From assembly GCA_020402945.1 (NCBI GenBank), contig JADBYQ010000017.1, forward strand, positions 54,280 to 118,279: a stretch of 64,000 nt of DNA. Reading direction: 5' to 3'. Positions 8,666-16,229 of this stretch are shown in pieces. A program made the position numbers and the translations under genes. The notes below the pieces were generated by a model, which saw only the letters and a list, made by a program, of their open reading frames with translations, searched no databases and was not told where the DNA came from. This DNA is from Cytophagales bacterium. GTDB taxonomy: Bacteria; Bacteroidota; Bacteroidia; Cytophagales; Cyclobacteriaceae. Each line of letters begins with the position of its first letter. Within the stretch, counting starts at the first letter, position 1.

Positions 8666-9526
8666 ATGAGCAAGAAAATAATTATTACTGGATGCAGCAG
8701 TGGCTTTGGCAAATTGGCAGCAATGAAGTTGGCAAAAGACGGACACACCGTTATTGCCACAATGCGAAATGCAAGTAGTCAGAATAAATCAGTTGCCGAT
8801 GAATTGAACGAATATGCAAGGAAACACAAGGTTGCGATTCACGTCATTGAGCTTGACGTGACGGATGAAAAGTCTGTAAACCAGGCCGTGACTGTTTCAA
8901 ATAATATCACTAATGGTTTTGATGTTTTGATTAACAATGCCGGCTATGGCATTTTTGGATTAACCGAGACTTTTACCATAGAGGAGTCCAAAAAAATGTT
9001 TGAGGTTAATGTATTTGGCGTGTTGAGAATGATTAGAGCCATATTGCCACACATGCGCAAACAGCAATCCGGACTCATCATCAATCTTTCTAGTGGAGCA
9101 GGCGGATTAGTGTTTCCTTTTGGAGGAATTTATTCGGCAACCAAATTTGCGTTGGAGGCCATTAGTGAAGCTTTGCGAATGGAGTTGAAGCCACTAGGCA
9201 TTGATTCTGTGTGTATCGAGCCAGGTTCATACCCAACTACCGACTTTGGAGCAAATATGAAAATGGGTGATGATGATGCCCGTATTGATTCTTATGGCGA
9301 ATATGGCCAAGCACCATTAAAAATGATGAAGGGCTTTGGCGAATCGATGAAAGGCCAAGAGCCTGACCCAATGGAAATAATCGAGATTATGAAAGAGCTT
9401 ATTGGCCAAGAGCTTGGCAGTCGCAAAGCGAGAACGCCTAAAGCAAATGTGGCCGAAATGCTTCATGGAATCAATGCAGAGAAAGACAAAGCACAAGAAC
9501 AATTAGCCACCATGTTGGGATTTTGA
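8666..9526 (+). CDS. Short-chain dehydrogenase/reductase (SDR)
   Basis: A 286-residue SDR with TGCSSGFGK near residue 8, NNAGYGIFG near residue 92, catalytic Ser in NLSSGAGG and YSATK as the catalytic Tyr/Lys. It is a paralogue of the SDR at 6068-6937. The long C-terminal part (residues 200-286) differs, which suggests a different substrate. It is probably the last or near-last gene of the unit that starts at 6068. Confidence 0.87.
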   Translation: MSKKIIITGCSSGFGKLAAMKLAKDGHTVIATMRNASSQNKSVADELNEYARKHKVAIHVIELDVTDEKSVNQAVTVSNNITNGFDVLINNAGYGIFGLTETFTIEESKKMFEVNVFGVLRMIRAILPHMRKQQSGLIINLSSGAGGLVFPFGGIYSATKFALEAISEALRMELKPLGIDSVCIEPGSYPTTDFGANMKMGDDDARIDSYGEYGQAPLKMMKGFGESMKGQEPDPMEIIEIMKELIGQELGSRKARTPKANVAEMLHGINAEKDKAQEQLATMLGF

Positions 9527-9616
9527 TGCTGACAACTTTAACAGGACGGAGAGAAAGGAAAGAGTACGGCCATTGGCTTAACAACTAGTCAAAAGTTCAA
9601 TTCATAACAAGCAAAC

Positions 9617-10888
9617 ATGCTTTCAATTCAAACATTGCTTTTTAGGGCCTTATTACTGTTCATTCTTTCCGTTTTGTTAAGCTATTACAGTCTCATAGCG
9701 TTTCAATCGCTAGTAAAGCTTGAAAACAAGAACACCACCACCACCCTCTACTGGGTGTTTGATCTATTCATTACAATAATTTCACTCGCTTCTACCGTCT
9801 ATTTCTATAGCAATGAAGGTAAAGCTTCTAAATTATTTAACTACCTGGCATTTGCTGGAGTGTCGTGGATGATTACAAAATTTTTCATCAACATTGTGAT
9901 GGTGCTGGGCGATAGTTTTCGTTTGCTGGAATTTGTTTCCAATTGGATATCTCTAAAATTTAACTCAACTGAAAACCAACCCATTTTCTTAGAAAGTCGG
10001 AGAAGGTTTGTTGGCCACGTTGCATTAATGGTTGCGTCCGTTCCGCTAGCCGGGCTCTTGTACGGAATGACGAAAGGAAAATACGATTATAAAATTCATA
10101 AAGAAACTCTTTACTTCGATGACTTACCGCATAATTTTGATGGTTTTACCATTACACAAATTTCGGATATCCACAGCGGATCTTTCGATAGTGTTGAAGA
10201 TGTGAGGCGAGGTATAGATCTCGTCAACCAGCAACAATCTGATATGTTTGTCTTTACAGGAGATTTGGTTAACAATTTAGCTTCAGAGATTGAACCATGG
10301 AAAGAAATATTCTCAACCATCAAAGCGCCGTATGGCCAATATTCTATCATGGGCAATCACGACTATGGCGATTACGTCCATTGGGATGATGATGAAGAAA
10401 AACGTACTAACTTGAAGCAATTGCACAAGGCTCATGAAGAGCTTGGATTTAGGTTGTTGCTTAATGATAATGTCGTAGTAAAGAAGGGTGAACAACAAGT
10501 TAGCCTAATTGGCGTAGAAAACTGGGGTAAGCCTCCGTTCGCCCAGTATGGAAAAATTGAGCACGCTATTGGCGGTGTAAGCCATAGTGATTTTAAAATA
10601 CTGTTATCTCATGATCCGTCTCATTGGGAAGGGGAAATTTTAAGCCACCGGTACAATTTCCATCTTACACTTTCCGGGCATACCCATGGCGCCCAGATGG
10701 GCATAGAGATTCCGCTTTTAAAATGGAGCCCCGTAAAATACATCTACAAACAATGGGCAGGATTATATTCTGCTGATAATAGATATTTATACGTAAACAG
10801 GGGGTTCGGATTCTTGGGCTACCCCGGTAGGTTGGGCATTTGGCCGGAAATTACCGTGCTCACCCTTAAGAAATCAGTACAGCGATAG
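9617..10888 (+). CDS. Membrane-anchored metallophosphoesterase
   Basis: 423 residues. The first 150 carry about four membrane spans. The remainder is a calcineurin-like phosphoesterase with the full metal-binding series: ISDIHSG (D-x-H), FTGDLVNN (GD), MGNHDYG (GNHD), LSHDP and SGHTHGAQMG (GHTH). This is the YaeI/YkuE-type organisation, proteins known to act on lipid or nucleotide phosphates at the membrane. A 90-bp gap to the SDR suggests its own promoter. The second module A operator lies just after its stop. Confidence 0.85.
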   Translation: MLSIQTLLFRALLLFILSVLLSYYSLIAFQSLVKLENKNTTTTLYWVFDLFITIISLASTVYFYSNEGKASKLFNYLAFAGVSWMITKFFINIVMVLGDSFRLLEFVSNWISLKFNSTENQPIFLESRRRFVGHVALMVASVPLAGLLYGMTKGKYDYKIHKETLYFDDLPHNFDGFTITQISDIHSGSFDSVEDVRRGIDLVNQQQSDMFVFTGDLVNNLASEIEPWKEIFSTIKAPYGQYSIMGNHDYGDYVHWDDDEEKRTNLKQLHKAHEELGFRLLLNDNVVVKKGEQQVSLIGVENWGKPPFAQYGKIEHAIGGVSHSDFKILLSHDPSHWEGEILSHRYNFHLTLSGHTHGAQMGIEIPLLKWSPVKYIYKQWAGLYSADNRYLYVNRGFGFLGYPGRLGIWPEITVLTLKKSVQR

Positions 10889-10916
10889 GTAAATCAGTTG
10901 CCCCTTCGGTTTCGAT

Positions 10917-10961
10917 TTTAACCTCGGTTAAAGTTCATCTCGATTCAATCAGTGAATTTTG
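10917..10961 (+). promoter_or_regulatory. Crp/Fnr-type operator and -7 box (module A, site 2)
   Basis: TTTAACCTCGGTTAAA (10917-10932) repeats the palindrome at 6000-6015 with only the two central bases changed, including the preceding TTCGAT. GAATTTTG (10954-10961) is a 7/8 match to TAnnTTTG, its TTTG 33.5 bp from the operator centre. The start codon at 10988 lies 63.5 bp from the centre, nearly the same as at site 1. Confidence 0.6.
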
Positions 10962-10987
10962 TCGTAGGAAATTTCAACCCATAAAAA

Positions 10988-11635
10988 ATGAAAAAACAGA
11001 TAACAATTTTAGGCACAGGCAATTTTGCCCAAAGTATTGGAAAAATGCTAGCAAACACTGATTCGAAAGTAGTATTTGCATCGCGCAATCCCAAAGAGAC
11101 TGAGGCGAAGATTAGTGCCACAATAAAAAACGCAGAAGTGCAGAGCTACGAAGCGGCCATTCCACCTGCTTCGATCGTTTTAATAGCACTTCCTTGGTAC
11201 AAGAATACAGCTCTGGATATTCTGAAAGAGTATGCACCGCTATTGAAAGACAAAATTGTAATCGACTCCACTAACGCACTAAACGAAGACTTTAGTCCTG
11301 CATTAAGAGGGGCTTCCCACTCCGCAGCAGAAGCTATTCAAAAAGTAATACCATCCGCAAAAGTGGTGAAAGCCTTTAATACCATTTTTGGAGCATCCAT
11401 TAATCCGCAAAATATAGCGCAGGTGAATACTGTGCTCAGTGTCTTTTATTGTGGAGATGATGCTAACGCTAATGGCGAGGTAGGTAAGTTAATCTCTGAA
11501 ATTGGATGGAAGGGCATTGAATCAGGTCCATTAAGCAATTCAATATTTATGGAAAACATGGTGAACATGGGTATTTACCTTGCCTTTGTAAAAGGGCTTG
11601 GCCCAAACAATTATTTTGGATTCAAACCCTATTAA
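10988..11635 (+). CDS. NAD(P)-binding oxidoreductase, F420-dependent NADP reductase-like
   Basis: A 215-residue Rossmann protein with an N-terminal dinucleotide motif (ITILGTGNFAQSIGKML) and ASRNP at the end of strand 2. Motifs such as IALPWYKN, VIDSTNAL and VKAFNTIFG are typical of the NpdG/F420_oxidored family (PF03807). The family reduces NADP or F420, and many bacterial members have unknown substrates. It is first behind the second module A operator and probably heads a four-gene unit ending at 13578. Confidence 0.82.
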   Translation: MKKQITILGTGNFAQSIGKMLANTDSKVVFASRNPKETEAKISATIKNAEVQSYEAAIPPASIVLIALPWYKNTALDILKEYAPLLKDKIVIDSTNALNEDFSPALRGASHSAAEAIQKVIPSAKVVKAFNTIFGASINPQNIAQVNTVLSVFYCGDDANANGEVGKLISEIGWKGIESGPLSNSIFMENMVNMGIYLAFVKGLGPNNYFGFKPY

Positions 11636-11653
11636 TTAAAACATTGCATAAGC

Positions 11654-12076
11654 ATGCAATCTAATCAAGAGAAACTAACAAACTGGTTTAATGCCTTGCA
11701 ATCGAAAGATAGCGCTTCGATTGCAACGGCCTTTGCCAACTCTCGTACAAAAGATAGTCGACTGATTATCGAAGGAAATAGTAAGTTAACAGGTGTGTGG
11801 ATGGGGTCACAAGGGTTCATTGATATGATTATGCTGGCGAAGGCAATCAGCAACAGTTCGATTTCCACCAGCTTATTTTCTTGTGTAGCCAATGAAACAG
11901 ATGGCATTGCAGTGGTACACTTAAAAGGAAATCGGGGAAACCAAACAGTAGATCAGCCAATCATCTATCTGTTCAAATTTGATAATCAGGGAATGATTTT
12001 TGAAACACGCTTGGTGCCAACCAATGGTAAAGCTTATGACCAGTTCTTTTCAGACAACGAATTGCCAATACTTTAA
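11654..12076 (+). CDS. NTF2/SnoaL-like protein (cytosolic)
   Basis: 140 residues without a signal peptide. The NTF2-like order is visible: N-terminal helices (KLTNWFNALQSKDSASIATAF), then GVWMGSQGFIDMI and a closing strand pair (QPIIYLFKFDNQGMIFETRLVP). It is the third NTF2-like gene in this region but, unlike the other two, lacks an export signal. It sits 18 nt after the oxidoreductase gene and 10 nt before the hydrolase gene, so they are likely co-transcribed. Confidence 0.7.
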   Translation: MQSNQEKLTNWFNALQSKDSASIATAFANSRTKDSRLIIEGNSKLTGVWMGSQGFIDMIMLAKAISNSSISTSLFSCVANETDGIAVVHLKGNRGNQTVDQPIIYLFKFDNQGMIFETRLVPTNGKAYDQFFSDNELPIL

Positions 12077-12086
12077 CCAAGTGCCA

Positions 12087-12929
12087 ATGAAATCTTTTTT
12101 AATAATTTTGTTATTGTCAGTAACAGCTACTACCAAATCTACAAGTCAGGCAAATATGGAAAACAAGATCTTTATAAAAACAAAACTTGGTAAAATTGCT
12201 GTGTTTACCAAAACAGCGAGCACAGAAAATACACCTATTATTTTCTTGCATGGTGTTTACCTTGATCATCTGCTATGGAAAAATCAAGTGTCCGTTATTA
12301 ACGATAGAACTGTTATTGCCATTGATATGCCCCTTCACGGAGAAAGCGTGAATGGAATTCCCATTAGGTGGACGTTGGCCGATTGCGCTGATATGCTGGT
12401 GGAAATTCTGGATGAAATGAAAATATCAAAAGCAATTGCCGTTGGCCACTCATGGGGCAGTATGACAATATTAAGGGCAGCGAGTAAATATCCCGATCGA
12501 TTTGAATCCGTTGGTTTTTGCAACATGCCCTTCGAAGCAGCTTCAAAAAAAGAGAAACGAAATTTCAAACTTCAACATTCCGCTTTGATTTTTAGAAACT
12601 TTTACATGAAGCAAACTAGCAAAGTACTTTTTGGCAAAGAAACGTTGAAGCATAACCCAGGCATTACAAAATTGCTTACCACGCCTATGAGCAAACTAAC
12701 AAATCGTGAAATAAAGAAGGTCGACCAATTTGTTATCATCGATGCCGAAGATGCAACTACACTACTTAGCAGTTTAAAAGTCCCCGCTATTGCCTTGAAA
12801 GGAAAAGATGACTACGTGCCAACGCCTACTACATTAAAAACTACTATAGTGCCTGGAGCCCATCTAAGTCCAATAGAAAGCCCAACAGATGTATCTGAAT
12901 TTTGTAAAAGAGTTATAAACTTAAAATAG
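12087..12929 (+). CDS. Alpha/beta hydrolase, exported
   Basis: 280 residues starting at the ATG at 12087; an earlier in-frame start at 12000 would overlap the NTF2-like gene and lacks the signal peptide. MKSFLIILLLSVTATTKSTS is a plausible export signal. The alpha/beta hydrolase core shows the oxyanion segment FLHGVYLDH, nucleophile elbow VGHSWGSM, an acid in ALKGKDDYVP and the catalytic His in PGAHLSP. A secreted or periplasmic esterase or lactonase is possible; the substrate is unknown. Confidence 0.82.
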   Translation: MKSFLIILLLSVTATTKSTSQANMENKIFIKTKLGKIAVFTKTASTENTPIIFLHGVYLDHLLWKNQVSVINDRTVIAIDMPLHGESVNGIPIRWTLADCADMLVEILDEMKISKAIAVGHSWGSMTILRAASKYPDRFESVGFCNMPFEAASKKEKRNFKLQHSALIFRNFYMKQTSKVLFGKETLKHNPGITKLLTTPMSKLTNREIKKVDQFVIIDAEDATTLLSSLKVPAIALKGKDDYVPTPTTLKTTIVPGAHLSPIESPTDVSEFCKRVINLK

Positions 12930-12942
12930 AAACTGCGTACAT

Positions 12943-13578
12943 ATGAAAGTAGTTATTTTCGGTGCAACTGGTTTTTCCGGTAAGGCAATTCTGAATGAAG
13001 CGTTGGTTCACGATCATCAAGTGACCGTCCTGGTCAGAAACGGTTCAGCTGGGCTGCCCAAAAACAAGAATCTGACTGTTGTTGTAGGTAATGTACTAGA
13101 CAGGAACACCGTTAAAAGCGTTCTTGAAAATCAAGAGGTAGTGATTCAATGCCTTGGCGTAGGGGGAAAGGGAAATGGTAAGCCTACAACCTTCATATCG
13201 GATGCAACAAAAATTATTGTTGAAGAAATGGAGAAATTAGGTATCGACCGGTTGATTGCAATGAGCAATGTAGGTGCCGGAAATAGTATTGCTTTTCAAC
13301 CGTGGGTTTTTACCAATATCATATTGCCCTATTTTATGAAATGGCTAAAAGTGCTAATTGACGATAAGAACAGAATGGAGCCGATAATCATGAATAGCCG
13401 TACAAATTGGACCATTGTTCGCTGTCCCAATATTGTAGACAAACCATCAAAAGGCAAATGCCACCATAGTGGGGATGGGTTGAAATTATCTATCACGTTG
13501 CACGATATGGCGGCATTTATGGTGAAACAGATTATGGATACGTCCTATTCAACACAAGCACCCTCGATCAGCAACTAG
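12943..13578 (+). CDS. NAD(P)H-binding (atypical SDR/NmrA-like) protein
   Basis: 211 residues with an N-terminal GATGFSGKAIL dinucleotide motif (GxxGxxG), VTVLVRN after strand 2, VIQCLGVGG and IAMSNVGAG, as in the NAD(P)-binding 10 / NmrA-like group. Such proteins act as redox sensors or reductases. It is the last clear gene of the unit that begins at 10988. Confidence 0.8.
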   Translation: MKVVIFGATGFSGKAILNEALVHDHQVTVLVRNGSAGLPKNKNLTVVVGNVLDRNTVKSVLENQEVVIQCLGVGGKGNGKPTTFISDATKIIVEEMEKLGIDRLIAMSNVGAGNSIAFQPWVFTNIILPYFMKWLKVLIDDKNRMEPIIMNSRTNWTIVRCPNIVDKPSKGKCHHSGDGLKLSITLHDMAAFMVKQIMDTSYSTQAPSISN

Positions 13579-14050
13579 TATAATTGCCCTGCTTGCATCT
13601 ATTGATTTTTGTTAAGAATGAAAGCGAATATATTAACGCAACTTTGCGCAATGGAGACAAATCAAACAATCATTGCCATGAGGGCTTTCATGGCCGGTAC
13701 CTGGTTTTCAATGAATCAGAATGTGTTGGCAATGGTACTCACGAATCTTACACACGAAATTTTCGATGTAACTTCGGAAAGTGACGATGTTATTCAAGAA
13801 ACTGACATTGTAATCAGTGAAACTCGTAACCTGACTTAGGTGCAAACCGAAAGCGAAGCCGACCCAAGCGGCACACATGGCAAAGCCCGCAAATCTAGAC
13901 ACGCAAAACCAAGAATTTGAGTTACAATAGTTAGTGGATTTAAACAATCCAGAAGTGCGAATGGGATTAGCAAAAGTAAAATATCAATCATTCAGATTTG
14001 TGAGTAGCGGTTGTAGAATAAACTTTGATTTTTTATGATTGGGTAGAGCC
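13579..14050. other. Intergenic region with decayed coding traces
   Basis: In this 472-bp stretch there is a 73-codon plus-strand frame (ATG at 13618, stop near 13839) without a known domain. A second in-frame trace starts at the ATG near 13877: MAKPANLDTQNQEFELQ, a TAG, then LVDLNNPEVRMGLAKVKYQS. The second reads like coding sequence broken by a stop. No terminator or operator was found. Confidence 0.35.
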
Positions 14051-14893
14051 TCAATCCTCTAATTTGTACTGTTTCGCCACTAGGTACTCGAAGCAACGAG
14101 CAGGTAATAAGTGCTTCAAGGGTATCATACAGCGCTCCATCAAAGTCCCGCCTACGTAGCGGAGGGAAGGTTTGCTCTCGGAGATAATCCGTTCGATCTT
14201 CTTGGCTATTAACAGGGGATGTGATCCATTTTTCTCGTTCGCAACGGACGCATCCTGAACCTTCTGCAAATAGAGACCATAGGGCGATAACTCATTGATA
14301 GTTCTGCCCGTTTTTGATTTAGCCGACATACCAGTGTTAATATCCCCTGGCTCGAGGATGACTACCTTGATGCCAAAGGATTTCAACTCCAGGCTCAGTG
14401 CCTCGGAGAGGCCTTCAAGGGCAAATTTCGAGGCACTGTATATACCATCAAATGGTATCGCAATTTGGCCACCTATTGAAGTTGTATTGATGATGAGACC
14501 CTTCATACTCTGTCGCATAGATGGAAGTACAGCTTGTATTACCCTAAGAGGTCCTAAGGTGTTTACTTCGAGTACTTGACGAGCTTCGTCTATGGCTGTT
14601 TCTTCAATTGAATTCGGAAAGCTGATACCTGCATTGTTGATGAGAACATCGATTTTTTGAACTTCTGCCAACACTTTATTGACGGCAAGTCTTACTGAGT
14701 CCTCATCACGAACGTCCATCGAAATTATAGAATAACCATTAGGGTGTGGTTGAATTCCGTCAATCTGCTCCAAAATAGTACCGAAAATTGTCATCCCCTT
14801 AGATGCCAAGTAGCCTGCCGTAGCCATGCCGATGCCTGATGATACTCCCGTTATGAGGACGATAGGGGTCGCAATGTTATGATTTCCTTTCAT
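14051..14893 (-). CDS. Short-chain dehydrogenase/reductase (module B)
   Basis: 280 residues from the ATG at 14893; a start 20 codons upstream would run into the preceding gene. Cofactor motif TGVSSGIGMA, NNAGISFPN, catalytic Ser in NTTSIGG and YSASKFALEGL. The sequence PGDINTGM after strand 6 is typical of classical SDRs. It follows the SRPBCC gene by 25 nt in a minus-strand unit controlled from the tandem operators at 15494-15529. Confidence 0.87.
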   Translation of the reverse strand: MKGNHNIATPIVLITGVSSGIGMATAGYLASKGMTIFGTILEQIDGIQPHPNGYSIISMDVRDEDSVRLAVNKVLAEVQKIDVLINNAGISFPNSIEETAIDEARQVLEVNTLGPLRVIQAVLPSMRQSMKGLIINTTSIGGQIAIPFDGIYSASKFALEGLSEALSLELKSFGIKVVILEPGDINTGMSAKSKTGRTINELSPYGLYLQKVQDASVANEKNGSHPLLIAKKIERIISESKPSLRYVGGTLMERCMIPLKHLLPARCFEYLVAKQYKLED

Positions 14894-14918
14894 AATTTTG
14901 AGATTTTCTCTATTAGGC

Positions 14919-15422
14919 TTAAGATATCTTATGGATGTTGGTATCAGAGGCATCCAGTAGGTCTGCTACGAAACGATCCACCGCGTTCTGTAGAGGATAG
15001 TTAGCCCTTATGATTGGGCGGAGGAGAGCGTTCCTAACCTCTACTTCCTCATAGACATAAATCGCAGTCGAGGTTTCAGCAACCTTTGAGAAACGTACCA
15101 ACCAGCGACCGCGAAACCCTGAGCCGTGGAAATGTGCTTCAAACAGATGATTGGCTACCGAGCGAACCTCCACGTATTTGACGGGTGGTGAGTCTTTGGT
15201 AAGTTCTCTCCAACAAGTGCTGGAGAGAACTTCAACGTCCCTGAGATCACTGCGAAATGATTGCCTGCGGTCCACCGCGATGACATGGAACAGCCAATCG
15301 ATAGGAGCGGCAATGGTAATAGTTGTAGTGGCAACAGCAATGCGTGCTGGCATGACAAAGCTCGCTATGACGTATCCGAGAACTGGCAATGCGGTAATGA
15401 GTGTGATAATGATGATATCCAT
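14919..15422 (-). CDS. Membrane-anchored SRPBCC (START-like) protein
   Basis: 167 residues. An N-terminal hydrophobic segment (MDIIIITLITALPVLGYVIASFV) is followed by a polyketide-cyclase/SRPBCC-type fold: TTITIAAPIDWLFHVIAV, a central strand set around FEAHFHGSG, and a C-terminal helix (NYPLQNAVDRFVADLLD). This fold binds hydrophobic ligands in its cavity. It is the first gene behind the tandem Fnr-like boxes and is followed by an SDR, so the pair may act on the same lipophilic compound (inference). Confidence 0.65.
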   Translation of the reverse strand: MDIIIITLITALPVLGYVIASFVMPARIAVATTTITIAAPIDWLFHVIAVDRRQSFRSDLRDVEVLSSTCWRELTKDSPPVKYVEVRSVANHLFEAHFHGSGFRGRWLVRFSKVAETSTAIYVYEEVEVRNALLRPIIRANYPLQNAVDRFVADLLDASDTNIHKIS

Positions 15423-15463
15423 GATGCTTCCTTTTTATGTGGATTAAATTGTTATTTGCGCTG

Positions 15464-15531
15464 CAAAAGTATAATCCTATGTTTTGAAAGATTTTGATGT
15501 AAATCAAATTGTGATTTGATTTACATCAAAA
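15464..15531 (-). promoter_or_regulatory. Tandem Fnr-type boxes and -7 element (module B)
   Basis: Two exact TTGAT-N4-ATCAA boxes lie at 15494-15507 (spacer GTAA) and 15516-15529 (spacer TTAC), 22 bp centre to centre. Together they form a perfect 17-bp inverted repeat (15492-15508 with 15515-15531). The minus-strand -7 element TACTTTTG (15464-15471) is a perfect TAnnTTTG, its TTTG 33.5 bp from the centre of the nearer box. The SRPBCC start is at 15422. The boxes begin just after the stop of the Crp/Fnr gene. Confidence 0.7.
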
Positions 15532-15534
15532 AAA

Positions 15535-16110
15535 TTAGAGCTTACTGGCTCTAATTCTACTGAGGGTCTCTTGAGTGATGTTTAGGTAAGAGGCTATATT
15601 TCCAAGGCTTATGCGATTGGTAATATCTGGGTATAAACTTAATAGTTTTTGGTAACGTTGCTTTGCATCAAGGAATTGCAAATCAGTCATCCTGTCCTCT
15701 ATTTGGGAAATGTAATGAACTTCAAAAAGTTTAATATACCATAGCGCAAAAATATGATGCTTATGAAGCAAATTCTGAATGGAGCTATGGTCAATAGCAT
15801 AAAGTTCAGAGTCCTCCAATAAATGTATACTTTCAATTGCAGGCTCTTGTTTAACAAAACTGGTAGTTTCTGTGATAATTTGTGTATCTAAACTAAACCA
15901 AGTATTCATCTCCTTTCCTTGGTCATTGGTGTAAAATGATCTTACAGCACCTTTTGTCATAACCCAAATGTGTTGACAAGGGTTGCCCGATTTGAGCAAA
16001 AAATAATTTTTGGGATATTCCAAATGTTGAAAATGGCCTAAAACTTCATTCAATACTTCGTGCGGTAACAAATATATTTCTTGTATGATACCTTCTAATT
16101 TTACTTTCAT
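15535..16110 (-). CDS. Crp/Fnr-family transcriptional regulator (module B)
   Basis: 191 residues from the ATG at 16110. The beta-roll sensor domain covers about residues 15-125. The winged helix ends NIASYLNITQETLSRIR, with Glu181, Ser184 and Arg185 aligning with E. coli FNR Glu209, Ser212 and Arg213, the residues known to read TTGAT. The intergenic region just downstream contains two perfect TTGAT-N4-ATCAA boxes. Only one Cys is seen in the sensor part (GNPCQHIW), so Fe-S oxygen sensing is unlikely. It probably activates the SRPBCC-SDR unit. Confidence 0.85.
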   Translation of the reverse strand: MKVKLEGIIQEIYLLPHEVLNEVLGHFQHLEYPKNYFLLKSGNPCQHIWVMTKGAVRSFYTNDQGKEMNTWFSLDTQIITETTSFVKQEPAIESIHLLEDSELYAIDHSSIQNLLHKHHIFALWYIKLFEVHYISQIEDRMTDLQFLDAKQRYQKLLSLYPDITNRISLGNIASYLNITQETLSRIRASKL

Positions 16111-16140
16111 TTTGCCTGTCGATATTACACACAACGGTTT

Positions 16141-16208
16141 CGGGCTTGGCTTAATATTTGGTAAAAACTGTCATACGAAGCACTGAACTGCCACTTTTGC
16201 CAAACCCG
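16141..16208. repeat. Imperfect hairpin, attC-like
   Basis: CGGGCTTGGC (16141-16150) pairs with GCCAAACCCG (16199-16208), 9 of 10 plus a G-T pair, and TTTGGTAAAA pairs with TTTTGCCAAA inside it. The right end reads ACCTAAC on the minus strand, which fits the RYYYAAC simple site of integron attC elements; the left end (GTTGTGTG) does not fit GTTRRRY fully. It lies between the Crp/Fnr start and the DUF1566 gene. Confidence 0.3.
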
Positions 16209-16229
16209 TGTTAGGTGAAGTCTATTCTG

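Noticed and set aside
12000..12086. Longer start for the alpha/beta hydrolase
   Set aside because: It overlaps the NTF2-like gene and would hide the signal peptide that begins at 12087.
13618..13839. 73-codon plus-strand frame after the NmrA-like gene
   Set aside because: No recognisable fold and no clear operon link. I only note the region as decayed or empty.
14893..14953. Longer start for the module B SDR
   Set aside because: The extra 20 residues lie inside the SRPBCC gene and lack SDR homology; the ATG at 14893 is better.
15492..15531. Reading the module B palindrome only as a terminator of the Crp/Fnr gene
   Set aside because: The stem is AT-rich and made of two exact Fnr boxes at the activating distance from a perfect -7 box; an operator explains more.
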